From positions 62,001 to 126,000 of the forward strand of contig CAJTTM010000001.1 in NCBI GenBank assembly GCA_910579135.1: a stretch of DNA of 64,000 nt, read 5' to 3'. Below, piece after piece: positions 43,386-51,881 of this stretch (the stretch's first letter is position 1; each line of letters begins with the position of its first letter). Under the pieces are notes generated by a model. The model saw nothing but the letters and a program-made list of their open reading frames with translations. It did not search any database and had not been told where the DNA came from. The DNA is from an uncultured Erysipelotrichales bacterium. Its GTDB lineage: Bacteria; Bacillota_I; Bacilli_A; Erysipelotrichales; Coprobacillaceae. The position numbers and the translations under genes were made by a program.

Positions 43386-44937
43386 AAATACCAAATAATC
43401 CCCATACATATTGTCCAAAGAAACAGACAAGAGCACTTATGATAATAAATAAAAGTGCATAGGGTACAACTCTTTTCAGTAAAACACCGTCTTTACCAGT
43501 TTCATTGACAGCAACTAATCCTATTGCAATACTTTGTGGTGCCATCATTTTACCAGTTGCTACGCCTAAACTATTAGCAGCAACTAACCAATATGGGTTT
43601 GCTCCAATTGATTGAGCAGTAGAAAGTTGAACTGAACCAAATAACGCACTAGAGCTTGTACCAGAACCTGTAACAAATGTTCCAAGAGCACCAAGCAATG
43701 GAGCAAAGAATGGATAAACTGGTCCAAATACAGAGAATACTGCAGCCACAGCACTTATCATACCAGAATACTGCATAACCCTTGCAGTTGCTAAAATAAA
43801 CAACATAGTTAGAATAGTAAATGCCATTTGTTTAATTGTTGCAATAAAGACATTTTTCATATCTTCTAAAGTTGCGCCTTGAATAAATCCCCCAATAATT
43901 GCACATAAGAAAATAAGAACCCCTGGAGTATTAATCCATGTAAAATTAGTATTTGCTGCATCTTTAAATGTAGAAATTTTAATACTAGTCGCAAATTGAC
44001 CTAAAAAACTATTAACAGGTTTAACTAAATTACTTGTACATAATAAGACAACAAAAATTAGAATGAAAGGTGATAATGCTTTTAAAGTGTCACCAAGTTC
44101 AATATGTTCTGATTTTTTCTTGATTTCTATCTTATATTCAGGATCAATTTTTTCGTTATCTACAAATTTAATACTTGCTATTATTGTACACGCTAGAGAA
44201 CAAACAGATCCAGCGACACATGCAAGTTCTGCTCCTACAAAATAAGCAATCAACATTTCAGGAAGTAAAAAACTTAAACCACTAATAAGTAAAATAGGGA
44301 CAATCCCTTTAAATGCTTTTATTCCTTTACCAATAACCATAACCATAACAAATGGTGTAATCATAATAAGAATGCCTAAGATACAAGTTGTAGCAAAACT
44401 AATTAAGTTATTTGATAAACCTAAATTTGTTGCTAAAGTCACAGTTGGAATACCAATTGAACCAAATGGAGTGGGGGTTGCATTAGCAATCAAACATACA
44501 AGACAAGCAGTAATTGGATTAAATCCTAATCCCCATAACATACTTGCTGGAATAGCAACAGCAGTTCCAAATCCTGCCATTCCTTCCATAAAACCTCCAA
44601 AACACCATCCAATTAAGATAACTAATAAACGTTTATCACTTGTTACACTTGTAAGTAATTGTTTTATTCTTTCTATAGAACCAGTACTTAAACATAAGTT
44701 ATATGTAAAAACTGCTGCAATAATAACAATTACAATTGGCCATAATGCAAAAGCAAATCCTTCTAATACAGAAGTAAGAGTATCAATAGTAGATAATCCA
44801 AAATAAGCAATTGCTTCTATAACTGCAATAAGCATAGCACCTAAACTCGCTTTATAACCAGGCCATTTTAATGCACATAATGATATGACTAACCATATAA
44901 TTGGTAATAAGCCTAATATAAAATTAATAAGTAACAT
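43384..44937 (-). CDS. lctP: L-lactate permease family transporter
   Basis: A 517-residue membrane protein with 12 or more helices, matching LctP/LldP: AFALWPIVIVIIAAVFTYN, GWCFGGFMEGMAGFGTAVAIP, ATPTPFGSIGIPTVTLA, and near the end TGSGTSSSALFGS and AANSLGVATGKMMAPQSIAI. These are proton-coupled carriers of lactate and sometimes glycolate. The SD is GGAGGAATGAT. It is divergent from a D-lactate dehydrogenase fusion gene, which points to lactate export or uptake tied to that enzyme. Confidence 0.93.
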   Translation of the reverse strand: MLLINFILGLLPIIWLVISLCALKWPGYKASLGAMLIAVIEAIAYFGLSTIDTLTSVLEGFAFALWPIVIVIIAAVFTYNLCLSTGSIERIKQLLTSVTSDKRLLVILIGWCFGGFMEGMAGFGTAVAIPASMLWGLGFNPITACLVCLIANATPTPFGSIGIPTVTLATNLGLSNNLISFATTCILGILIMITPFVMVMVIGKGIKAFKGIVPILLISGLSFLLPEMLIAYFVGAELACVAGSVCSLACTIIASIKFVDNEKIDPEYKIEIKKKSEHIELGDTLKALSPFILIFVVLLCTSNLVKPVNSFLGQFATSIKISTFKDAANTNFTWINTPGVLIFLCAIIGGFIQGATLEDMKNVFIATIKQMAFTILTMLFILATARVMQYSGMISAVAAVFSVFGPVYPFFAPLLGALGTFVTGSGTSSSALFGSVQLSTAQSIGANPYWLVAANSLGVATGKMMAPQSIAIGLVAVNETGKDGVLLKRVVPYALLFIIISALVCFFGQYVWGLFGI

Positions 44938-45122
44938 ATCATTCCTCCTTTTTACTTTCCTTATTTTACTCTTTTTTTATCTAAAGGTACATAATTTATT
45001 TAAAAAAATACAAGATTTTCACTATTTGATTTTTAAATAATAAAAAAATAGTATTTTTTAGTAATTCTTTTTAATTTTGTGATAGAATATATATATACAT
45101 AAGTTTTAGGAGGATATTATAA
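44938..45122 (+). promoter_or_regulatory. Divergent control region of lctP and the HPr-LDH gene
   Basis: An AT-rich 185-base gap. An extended -10 (TGATAGAAT, 45080-45088) serves the plus-strand gene; TAAAAT on the minus strand near 44960 may serve lctP. AAAAAATA-G-TATTTTTT (45043-45059) is a perfect inverted repeat but low in complexity. I see no convincing CcpA (cre) or full Rex site; TTTTGTGATA near 45076 is only a half-site-like match. Confidence 0.45.
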
Positions 45123-46418
45123 ATGAAAGAACTTGATTATATTGTAAGTAATCCATTAGGTATTCATGCTCGTCCTGCTGCACTATTAGCTCAATGTTGT
45201 GTTAATTTTAAAAGTAGTGTAACAGTATCTTGTAATGGAAGAGTTGCTGATGGAGATAATGTTTTACAACTTTTAGCTTTAAGTGCTAAAAAATCAGATA
45301 TGTTGAAGATTGTCGCTGAAGGTGAAGATGAAGAAGAAACAATTAACGCTATTGATAAATTATTACATGGAGAATTTGAAGAGAAGAAACCAGTAAAGGT
45401 TCTTCGTATTGCATTCTTTGGTACTAAAGATTATGACCGTACCTTCTTTAGTGAATTAGTTAAAGATAAGGGAGAGGGAACATATAATTCTGATATCAAA
45501 TATTTTGATTCTCAATTAGGTCCAGAAACTGCTTCTTTAGCTCAAGGATACGATGCTGTTTGTGCATTTGTTAATGATGATATTTCTAAACCTGTTGTTG
45601 AAACATTACATGATTGTGGTGTATGTTTAATATTAATGCGTTGTGCAGGTTTTAATAATGTTGATTTAAAAGCTGCTAAAGATTGTGGAATAACTGTTTT
45701 ACGTGTTCCTGCATACTCACCTTATGCTGTTGCAGAACACGCTATGGCTATTTTACAAGAAGCTAACAGACGTTTACATAAGGCACATAATAAAGTTAAA
45801 GATAATAACTTTGCTTTAAGTGGTTTATTAGGATTAGATTTACATAATAAAGTTGCTGGTATTGTAGGTACAGGAAAAATTGGTGTCTGCATGGCAAGAA
45901 TTTGTAAAGGTTATGGAATGACGGTTTTAGGATGGGATGCTTATCCAAATCAATCTTTAGTTGATGAAGGTTTATTGACTTATGTTGATAAAGAAGAGTT
46001 GTTCCAAAGATCAGATTTAATTTCATTACATGCACCTTTATTCCCAACAACTAAGCATATTATTAATAAAGAATCAATTGCATTAATGAAAGATACAGCA
46101 ATGTTAGTTAATACTGCTAGAGGTCCATTGATTGATAACGAAGCATTAATTGATGCTTTAAAACAAGGAAAGTTCCATGCTGTTGCGTTAGATGTTTATG
46201 AGGGTGAAGATAACAACGTTTATACAGATCGTAGTGATGTTGCTATTACAGATGATATTACAGCACGTTTAATGATGTTCCCACAAGTTGTATTAACAAG
46301 TCATCAAGCTTTCTTTACTAGAGAAGCTTTACAAGCGATTGCAGTTGTCACAATGGAAAATGCAAGAAACTTTAATGAAAAGAATGATTATGGTAATGCA
46401 GAAGTAAAAGCTGATTAA
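45123..46418 (+). CDS. HPr-D-lactate dehydrogenase fusion protein
   Basis: A 431-residue protein with two complete domains. Residues 1-83 are an HPr phosphocarrier domain (NPLGIHARPAALLAQ) with the phosphorylatable His at exactly position 15; position 46, Ser in Firmicute HPr, is Asn. A short linker (84-93, EFEEKKPVKV) leads to an LdhA-type D-2-hydroxyacid dehydrogenase (94-431). That domain has RCAGFNNVDL, VPAYSPYAVAEHA, the NAD loop GTGKIG at 249-254, and catalytic Arg333, Glu362 and His394 (HQAFFTREAL). It should reduce pyruvate to D-lactate; the HPr part suggests phosphorylation by PTS enzyme I. There is one uninterrupted frame with SD AGGAGG and no codon-use break. Confidence 0.93.
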   Translation: MKELDYIVSNPLGIHARPAALLAQCCVNFKSSVTVSCNGRVADGDNVLQLLALSAKKSDMLKIVAEGEDEEETINAIDKLLHGEFEEKKPVKVLRIAFFGTKDYDRTFFSELVKDKGEGTYNSDIKYFDSQLGPETASLAQGYDAVCAFVNDDISKPVVETLHDCGVCLILMRCAGFNNVDLKAAKDCGITVLRVPAYSPYAVAEHAMAILQEANRRLHKAHNKVKDNNFALSGLLGLDLHNKVAGIVGTGKIGVCMARICKGYGMTVLGWDAYPNQSLVDEGLLTYVDKEELFQRSDLISLHAPLFPTTKHIINKESIALMKDTAMLVNTARGPLIDNEALIDALKQGKFHAVALDVYEGEDNNVYTDRSDVAITDDITARLMMFPQVVLTSHQAFFTREALQAIAVVTMENARNFNEKNDYGNAEVKAD

Positions 46419-46426
46419 AAGATATT

Positions 46427-46455
46427 AGGGTTGAATTTGATTTCAACCCTTTTAT
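46427..46455 (+). terminator. Terminator after the HPr-LDH gene
   Basis: AGGGTTGAA (46427-46435), 6-base loop, TTCAACCCT (46442-46450), then TTTTA. Confidence 0.85.
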
Positions 46456-46460
46456 AGTAA

Positions 46461-46487
46461 AAGCAGAAGAAATCTTCTGCTTATTTT
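46461..46487 (-). terminator. Terminator of the Ca-type ATPase (works both ways)
   Basis: AAGCAGAAGA (46461-46470) and TCTTCTGCTT (46473-46482) pair; A/T tracts lie on both sides. It directly follows the stop of the minus-strand ATPase gene. Confidence 0.75.
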
Positions 46488-49094
46488 TTAATGAAAAAGT
46501 TTTAATGCTTTAAGAACTTCAAATATAACAATAGGGGAAAGACTTAAAGCTAATCCTAATAGATAGTAATCTAATGTTAGTGTTACTAAACCAAAGATAT
46601 AGGCTAATGGTGGAATAAACAAAACCATTAAAACAAGAACAGCTGATAATAAAACAGCTTTGTTAAGCATTTTATTAGTGAAGAAACCAATCTTAAATAA
46701 TGATTGATATGAACGCATATTAAATGCTTGTGTAATTTGTGCTAATGATAAAACCATAAAACACATCGTTCTTCCTGCGTTAATATCATTAAAATGAGAA
46801 TAACCTAAATAAAACGCAATAAATGCAAGAGAACCAAATAATATACCTTGTAATCCAATCTTTAGTCCTAAATGATCAGCAAATATACTTTCATCCTTAG
46901 CTCTAGGTTTATCATTCATAACATCATCTTCAATTTTTTCCATTCCAAGAGCAATCGCAGGTAAACTATCAGTAACCAAATTAATCCATAATAATTGCAT
47001 TGATAATAAAGGACTTTGTTTAAAAATAAGCATAGTTACAAAAACAACAATAACCTCTCCAATATTTGTTCCAAGTAAGAATCCAACAGCTTTCTTAATA
47101 TTTTGATAAATACCTCTCCCTTCCTTAACAGCTTCTACAATAGTTGCAAAATTATCATCCATTAAAGTTAAATCAGCAGCACCTTTTGCAACATCAGTAC
47201 CAGTAATACCCATTGCACATCCAATATCACTTGCTTTAAGGGCAGGGGCATCATTGACACCATCTCCAGTCATAGAAACAATAGCACCTTTCTTTTGCCA
47301 ATGTTTAACAACTCTAATTTTATCTTCAGGAGAAACTCTAGCATAAACAGAAATATGTTCTATTCTTTCCTGTAATTCTTCATCACTCATTGACGATAGT
47401 TCACTTCCAGTAATCGCAACATCATTTTCTTGCATGATTCCTAATTCTTTTGCAATTGCACTGGCAGTAACAATATGATCACCAGTAATCATAATTGGTT
47501 TAATACCAGCTTTTAAACAAACATGAACAGCATCTTTAGCTTCACTTCTTGGTGGATCAATCATTCCAACTAGTCCCATTAAAGTTAAATCACTTTCTAA
47601 TTGATTTACATTTGATTCATCAAATGAATTGATTTTCTTATAAGCAATAGCAATAACTCTCAATGCTTTTTGACTCAATTCTTCTGTTATTTTTATAGCG
47701 TTATCTAAATGACCAGAATGACATCTTTTTATTAATTCATCACAAGCTCCTTTAGTAATCACAAAAAGTTCATTATCTTTTTTTACAACAACACTCATTA
47801 ACTTTCTATCTGAATCAAAAGGCAATTCATAAATTCTTTGATATTCATTTTTTAAGGATTGAATATTAATATGATTATTCGTGGTTGCTAAAATAATACT
47901 TGTTTCTGTAGGATCACCTATATGAACTTCTTTGCCATCTTCATATTGAATTGAACCATTAGAGCATAATGTACCAAATTTTATTAAATCAATAACTTCT
48001 TTAGAATTATGATCACTAATATCTTCCATAAGTTGATTATCATCAACATAGGCTTTTACTAAAGTCATTTTATTTTGAGTTAGGGTTCCTGTCTTATCAG
48101 AACATATAACACTTGTACTCCCTAATGTTTCAACAGCAGGTAATTTTTTTACAATCGCATTTCGTTTTGCCATTTTACCAACACCAATAGATAAAACAAT
48201 TGTAACGATAACTGGCAATCCCTCAGGTATGGCAGAAACAGCTAAAGAAACAGAAGTCATAAAAATCTCTATTAAAGGAACATCATTTATAATACCAATA
48301 ACAAATATAACAGCACAAATGGCTAGAGCAAAAAAACCAAGTTTTTTCCCAAGTTCAGCAAGTTTAATTTGAAGAGGAGTCCTTTCTTCTTCTTCATTAT
48401 TTAAAAGATTTGCAATTTTTCCCATCTCTGTATCCATTCCAACAGCACAGACAATAGCCTCGCCAGTTCCATAAGAAATACTACATCCCGAATATACCAT
48501 ATTGATACGATCTCCTATAGGAGCATTTTCTTCTACGATTACATCAGCGTTTTTCTCTACAGGAACAGATTCGCCTGTCAACGCCGATTCTTCTGATTTT
48601 AAACTTGAAGAATGGATCAAACGAGCATCAGCACCAATAAAATCTCCAGCTTCTAACTTTATGATATCTCCAACAACTAAATGTCTTGCTTCAATAAGCA
48701 TTTCATTTCCATCACGAATAACTCTTGCATGTGGTGATGATAAGGACATTAAAGCTTCTAGAGAACGTTCAGCTTTATTTTCCTGAACAACTCCCATAAA
48801 TGCGTTTATAACTACGATTAATAAAATTAAAAGAGGTTCAAAGAACGCAGAAGTATCATTTTCTTCTAATGCAATAAAAAAAGAAATACCAGCTGCAATT
48901 AATAATATAATAATCATTGCATCTTTAAATTGATCAATAAATTTTTGTGCATTTGTTTTCTTTTTTGCTTCTTTTAATCTGTTTTCACCATTAATATCTA
49001 ACCTTTTCTTTGCTTCTTCACAACTTAGACCTAAATTAACATTTGTTTTATGAAATGCAACTATATTTTCGATTGATTGTTCATATTCTTTCAT
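46488..49094 (-). CDS. Calcium-transporting P-type ATPase (PMCA/SERCA-like)
   Basis: An 868-residue P2-type cation ATPase. Visible parts: N-terminal cation ATPase domain (NLGLSCEEAKKRLDINGENRL), actuator motif LTGESVPVEK, the phosphorylated Asp in CSDKTGTLTQNKM, the hinge TGDGVNDAPALK, and helix M4 with AVSAIPEGLPVIVTI, the PEGL motif of calcium pumps, then six C-terminal helices. It probably exports Ca2+. ATG 49094 is chosen because AAGGAGAAG lies before it and MKEYEQSIENIVAFH is a typical start; the in-frame codon at 49133 lies upstream of that SD. Confidence 0.94.
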   Translation of the reverse strand: MKEYEQSIENIVAFHKTNVNLGLSCEEAKKRLDINGENRLKEAKKKTNAQKFIDQFKDAMIIILLIAAGISFFIALEENDTSAFFEPLLILLIVVINAFMGVVQENKAERSLEALMSLSSPHARVIRDGNEMLIEARHLVVGDIIKLEAGDFIGADARLIHSSSLKSEESALTGESVPVEKNADVIVEENAPIGDRINMVYSGCSISYGTGEAIVCAVGMDTEMGKIANLLNNEEEERTPLQIKLAELGKKLGFFALAICAVIFVIGIINDVPLIEIFMTSVSLAVSAIPEGLPVIVTIVLSIGVGKMAKRNAIVKKLPAVETLGSTSVICSDKTGTLTQNKMTLVKAYVDDNQLMEDISDHNSKEVIDLIKFGTLCSNGSIQYEDGKEVHIGDPTETSIILATTNNHINIQSLKNEYQRIYELPFDSDRKLMSVVVKKDNELFVITKGACDELIKRCHSGHLDNAIKITEELSQKALRVIAIAYKKINSFDESNVNQLESDLTLMGLVGMIDPPRSEAKDAVHVCLKAGIKPIMITGDHIVTASAIAKELGIMQENDVAITGSELSSMSDEELQERIEHISVYARVSPEDKIRVVKHWQKKGAIVSMTGDGVNDAPALKASDIGCAMGITGTDVAKGAADLTLMDDNFATIVEAVKEGRGIYQNIKKAVGFLLGTNIGEVIVVFVTMLIFKQSPLLSMQLLWINLVTDSLPAIALGMEKIEDDVMNDKPRAKDESIFADHLGLKIGLQGILFGSLAFIAFYLGYSHFNDINAGRTMCFMVLSLAQITQAFNMRSYQSLFKIGFFTNKMLNKAVLLSAVLVLMVLFIPPLAYIFGLVTLTLDYYLLGLALSLSPIVIFEVLKALKLFH

Positions 49095-49282
49095 ATAACT
49101 TCTCCTTGTTTTTTTATATATTTTATTATACACCTATTTATTATATTTATATGAACAATTATTACAAAATAATAATAATGAATCAAATTATTACAAATAT
49201 CTTAAAATTTTATAATCTTTTATAAACATCCATTTTTTTTCCATAAATTTATAGTATAATGCTTTCATAGGAGGAAATGATT

Positions 49283-50137
49283 ATGAAAAAAAGAATAAAT
49301 AAATTATTAATGATATCACTTTGTTTATTTTTACTTATACCATGTATAAATGTTAAAGCGGATAGTGCTCAAAAATATCTTGCTTTAGGAGCTGATTTAA
49401 CTGAATCACAAAAAAATAAAGTTTTAGGAATGCTTGGAGTTACAAATATAGAAGATTATGAAGTCATTACAGTAACAAACCAAGAAGAGCATGAATATTT
49501 AGATGGTAAGATTGCTTCACATATTATTGGAAGTAGAGCTTTATCTTGTGCTAGCGTTGAATTATCTAAAGAAAGTGGTATTGATGTTTTAACCCAAAAT
49601 ATTACGTATTGTTCAGCAGGAATGTATCAAAATGCTTTAGTTACTGCTGGCGTTGAAAATGCTCTTGTGAAAGTTGCTGGACCATTTGAAATTTCTGGAA
49701 CAGCCGCATTAGTAGGTATTATTAAAGCATATGAAAATGTAAGTGGAAAAGAAATATCTCAAGACAACAAAGATACTGCAACTCAAGAGTTAGTGACAAC
49801 TGGTGAAATCTCTGAAAAGATTGGTGCAGAAAATGCAGAAAAATTAATCGCCGATGTTAAACAAAAGGTTGTAGAAGATAAGTTTACAAATAAAGAAGAT
49901 ATTTTAAATGCTATAGAAGAATCAGCAGAGAATTTAAAGATTTCTTTAAGTGATCATGATAAACAAAAGATTCAAAAATTAATGGATAAAATTTCTAGTC
50001 TTGATTTAAATGTTAATAAACTTAAAGAACAAGTGAAATCTATATATGACAAGTTAAAGAGCAATGAAGGATTATGGAATAAGATTAAGAGTTGGTTTAA
50101 TAAAGCTAAAAAATGGCTTAAAGAATTACTTCAATAA
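49283..50137 (+). CDS. Secreted DUF1002 (YpuA-like) protein
   Basis: 284 residues. A signal peptide is clear (MKKRINKLLMISLCLFLL, then a cleavage region near VKADS at 25-27). The DUF1002 body follows: KYLALGADLTESQKNKVL, YEVITVTNQEEHEYL, SRALSCASVEL, and NITYCSAGMYQNALVTAGV with the conserved GIxNA-like core. The C-terminal third is helical and basic (KIKSWFNKAKKWLKELL). The function of this extracellular Firmicute family is unknown. ATG 49283 is preferred over 49277 for its 8-base spacing to AGGAGG. TATAAT is at 49255-49260. Confidence 0.88.
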   Translation: MKKRINKLLMISLCLFLLIPCINVKADSAQKYLALGADLTESQKNKVLGMLGVTNIEDYEVITVTNQEEHEYLDGKIASHIIGSRALSCASVELSKESGIDVLTQNITYCSAGMYQNALVTAGVENALVKVAGPFEISGTAALVGIIKAYENVSGKEISQDNKDTATQELVTTGEISEKIGAENAEKLIADVKQKVVEDKFTNKEDILNAIEESAENLKISLSDHDKQKIQKLMDKISSLDLNVNKLKEQVKSIYDKLKSNEGLWNKIKSWFNKAKKWLKELLQ

Positions 50138-50164
50138 AATGAATTTATAGATATTATTAATGAG

Positions 50165-50197
50165 AAATCTATCTAAATTATTTTGGATAGATTTTTT
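50165..50197 (+). terminator. Terminator after the DUF1002 gene
   Basis: AAATCTATC (50165-50173), 12-base loop, GATAGATTT (50186-50194), then T's. Confidence 0.8.
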
Positions 50198-50285
50198 ATT
50201 TTATAGAAAAAATATATTAAAAAAGTGTGATATTTTTTACACTATGATTTGTACTATATTAATCATTATACTTAACAAAGAAAAC

Positions 50286-50315
50286 AAAAAAGCATTGATT
50301 TTATCAATGCTTTTT
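50286..50315 (-). terminator. Terminator of tRNA-Arg (minus strand)
   Basis: AAAAGCATTGAT and ATCAATGCTTTT pair around three T's. A second small hairpin (AACCACC/GATGGTT, 50325-50344) lies between it and the tRNA end. Confidence 0.75.
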
Positions 50316-50353
50316 AAAGAATAAAACCACCTTTAAGATGGTTGTAAACTAAA

Positions 50354-50430
50354 TGGCGTCCACAGAGGGATTCGAACCCCCGACCGCACGCTTAGAAGGC
50401 GTGTGCTCTATCCAGCTGAGCTATGTAGAC
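50354..50430 (-). tRNA. tRNA-Arg (anticodon UCU)
   Basis: A full 77-base cloverleaf on the minus strand, beginning GTCTACATAGCTCAGCTGG and ending GTGGACG with an encoded CCA. The anticodon loop CTTCTAA gives anticodon TCT, reading AGA, the main Arg codon in this AT-rich genome. The acceptor stem GTCTACA/TGTGGAC has one G-T pair; the T-arm GGTTCGAATCC is standard. Confidence 0.97.
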
Positions 50431-50452
50431 ATCTCTTTTGGATTGCTCAAAT

Positions 50453-50481
50453 ATAATAGCATAATTGTTTCATAAGTGCAA
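50453..50481 (-). promoter_or_regulatory. Promoter of tRNA-Arg
   Basis: On the minus strand TTGCAC (50481-50476), 17 bases, TATTAT (50458-50453) with TGC extension. Confidence 0.75.
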
Positions 50482-50489
50482 GCCCTTTT

Positions 50490-51014
50490 TTACAAAAAAT
50501 TATTTTTTTCTAATAAATATAAAGGTAACATAACTGTAATGATATAAATAATTTCTATATAACTATTTATTCTACCAAAAACAATAAGTAATAAAAGAAG
50601 AAATTCAATTAGTTTTTTTAGGTAAGGAAAAATAGAACTATAAAGATCGTAATTTTCAAATTTTAATTGCTGAAAGAATATAATTTCATAAACAAGAAAA
50701 GAAATGGTTGAACTCATACAACAATAGACATGTAATTTCGATGTGAAATTACCAGTATCATTATATTGACTAAATGCTCCTATGATCATAAAAAGAATAG
50801 ATATGCATATCATAAATTGAAATGGAAAACGTGTTTTTATTTTTTTAAACAATTGATATGTTTTATATCCAAAAAATAAAGATAGTATAATTAAATAGAT
50901 GATAACCCATAACCGATGACGAGGAATCATTAAAACTGCTGTTATATTTTCATTCATTAAACTAGCTTTTGAAGCTATAAATAGAGTTATTAATAAAATT
51001 ATTATATAGACCAT
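50490..51014 (-). CDS. Integral membrane protein of unknown function
   Basis: A 174-residue protein with about five membrane helices and no motif I can name. It starts MVYIIILLITLFIASKAS. Aromatic and basic residues sit in short loops (PRHRLW; FKKIKTRFPF). The SD is AGAGGTGG, and an extended -10 TGCTATAAT lies on the minus strand at 51040-51032. It is divergent from spoVFA and shares promoter space with it; a sporulation role is possible but not shown. Confidence 0.6.
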   Translation of the reverse strand: MVYIIILLITLFIASKASLMNENITAVLMIPRHRLWVIIYLIILSLFFGYKTYQLFKKIKTRFPFQFMICISILFMIIGAFSQYNDTGNFTSKLHVYCCMSSTISFLVYEIIFFQQLKFENYDLYSSIFPYLKKLIEFLLLLLIVFGRINSYIEIIYIITVMLPLYLLEKNNFL

Positions 51015-51039
51015 AATCCACCTCTTTAAAAATTATAGC

Positions 51040-51066
51040 ACATTTTTGATAATTTGACATATTTTA
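51040..51066 (+). promoter_or_regulatory. Predicted sigma-K promoter of spoVFAB-dapA
   Basis: AC (51040-51041), 16 bases, CATATTTTA (51058-51066), matching AC-N16-CATAnnnTA. SD GAGGTGA starts at 51071. spoVF is a sigma-K operon in B. subtilis. Confidence 0.7.
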
Positions 51067-51080
51067 TATTGAGGTGAAAT

Positions 51081-51881
51081 ATGCTAGTTTTTGTGATAGA
51101 GAATGATAAAAGAGATAGAGAGGTATCTCAATTATTTTTAAAAAAAGGACATTATGTAAGTAATGATATTAAAGATATTCAATATGCTGATTATATATAT
51201 CTAGGATTAAAGGGGATAGATAGTCAAAACAGGATTATACATCAAAAACAAAATTGTGTTATTGAAGAGAAAATTTTTAAAAAGCTTTCTAAAAAACAAT
51301 ATGTGTTTACAATTGCTTATAATCATTATTTAGAAGAATTATCTAAGATAAATCATTTTCAATATTTTTATATGATGAATGATGAAGATTTTATTCATAA
51401 AAATACAATTATGACAATAGAAGGATTGTTATCTTATATGATTGATAAAAGTGTAAAACCATTAATGTGTTCTTCTATTTGTATAACTGGATTTGGATAT
51501 TGTGGTAAAATGCTTGCCCATTGTTTAAAAAGTTTAGATAGTGAAGTTTGTGTTATTGTAAGAAATAAAAAGCAAAGAGAAGAAATAGAAAGCTTAGGAT
51601 GTACTTATCAACATTTAAGTCAGATGAATTTAAATGGATTTGATATGATCATTAATACAATTCCTAATCCAATAATTAACAAAGAAAAATTAAAAGAAAT
51701 AGATGAAGAAACAATTTTAATAGATATTGCTTCCTTTCCTTATGGTATAGATCACCATAGTGCTTTACAAATGGGATATGAGAGTTTTATTGTATCTGCT
51801 ATACCTGCTCATTATTTTTCTCAATATAGTGGTCAATGTATTGTTGATACAATGATTAAGAAAGGTGATAGATTATGTTAA
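51081..51881 (+). CDS. spoVFA: Dipicolinate synthase subunit A
   Basis: 266 residues. The N-terminal part (1-125) is a flavodoxin-like domain of SpoVFA/DpaA, and residues about 140-260 form a Rossmann domain with SSICITGFGYCGKMLAHCLKSL as dinucleotide loop. Later ASFPYGIDHHSALQMG is typical of the family. With SpoVFB it oxidises the DapA product to dipicolinic acid, the Ca2+ chelator of the spore core. It overlaps spoVFB by 7 bases and is expressed in the mother cell, consistent with the sigma-K-like promoter. Confidence 0.93.
   Translation: MLVFVIENDKRDREVSQLFLKKGHYVSNDIKDIQYADYIYLGLKGIDSQNRIIHQKQNCVIEEKIFKKLSKKQYVFTIAYNHYLEELSKINHFQYFYMMNDEDFIHKNTIMTIEGLLSYMIDKSVKPLMCSSICITGFGYCGKMLAHCLKSLDSEVCVIVRNKKQREEIESLGCTYQHLSQMNLNGFDMIINTIPNPIINKEKLKEIDEETILIDIASFPYGIDHHSALQMGYESFIVSAIPAHYFSQYSGQCIVDTMIKKGDRLC

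Noticed and set aside
44063..44806. Plus-strand frames of 60 and 144 codons inside lctP
   Set aside because: Antisense shadows of a well-conserved permease; no SD and no recognisable product.
45043..45059. AAAAAATA-G-TATTTTTT inverted repeat before the HPr-LDH gene
   Set aside because: Perfect but made only of A and T in an AT-rich gap, so chance is likely; not claimed as an operator.
45070..45090. Possible Rex or CcpA site upstream of the HPr-LDH gene
   Set aside because: Only a TTGTGA half is present and no cre consensus; both would have been attractive but are not supported.
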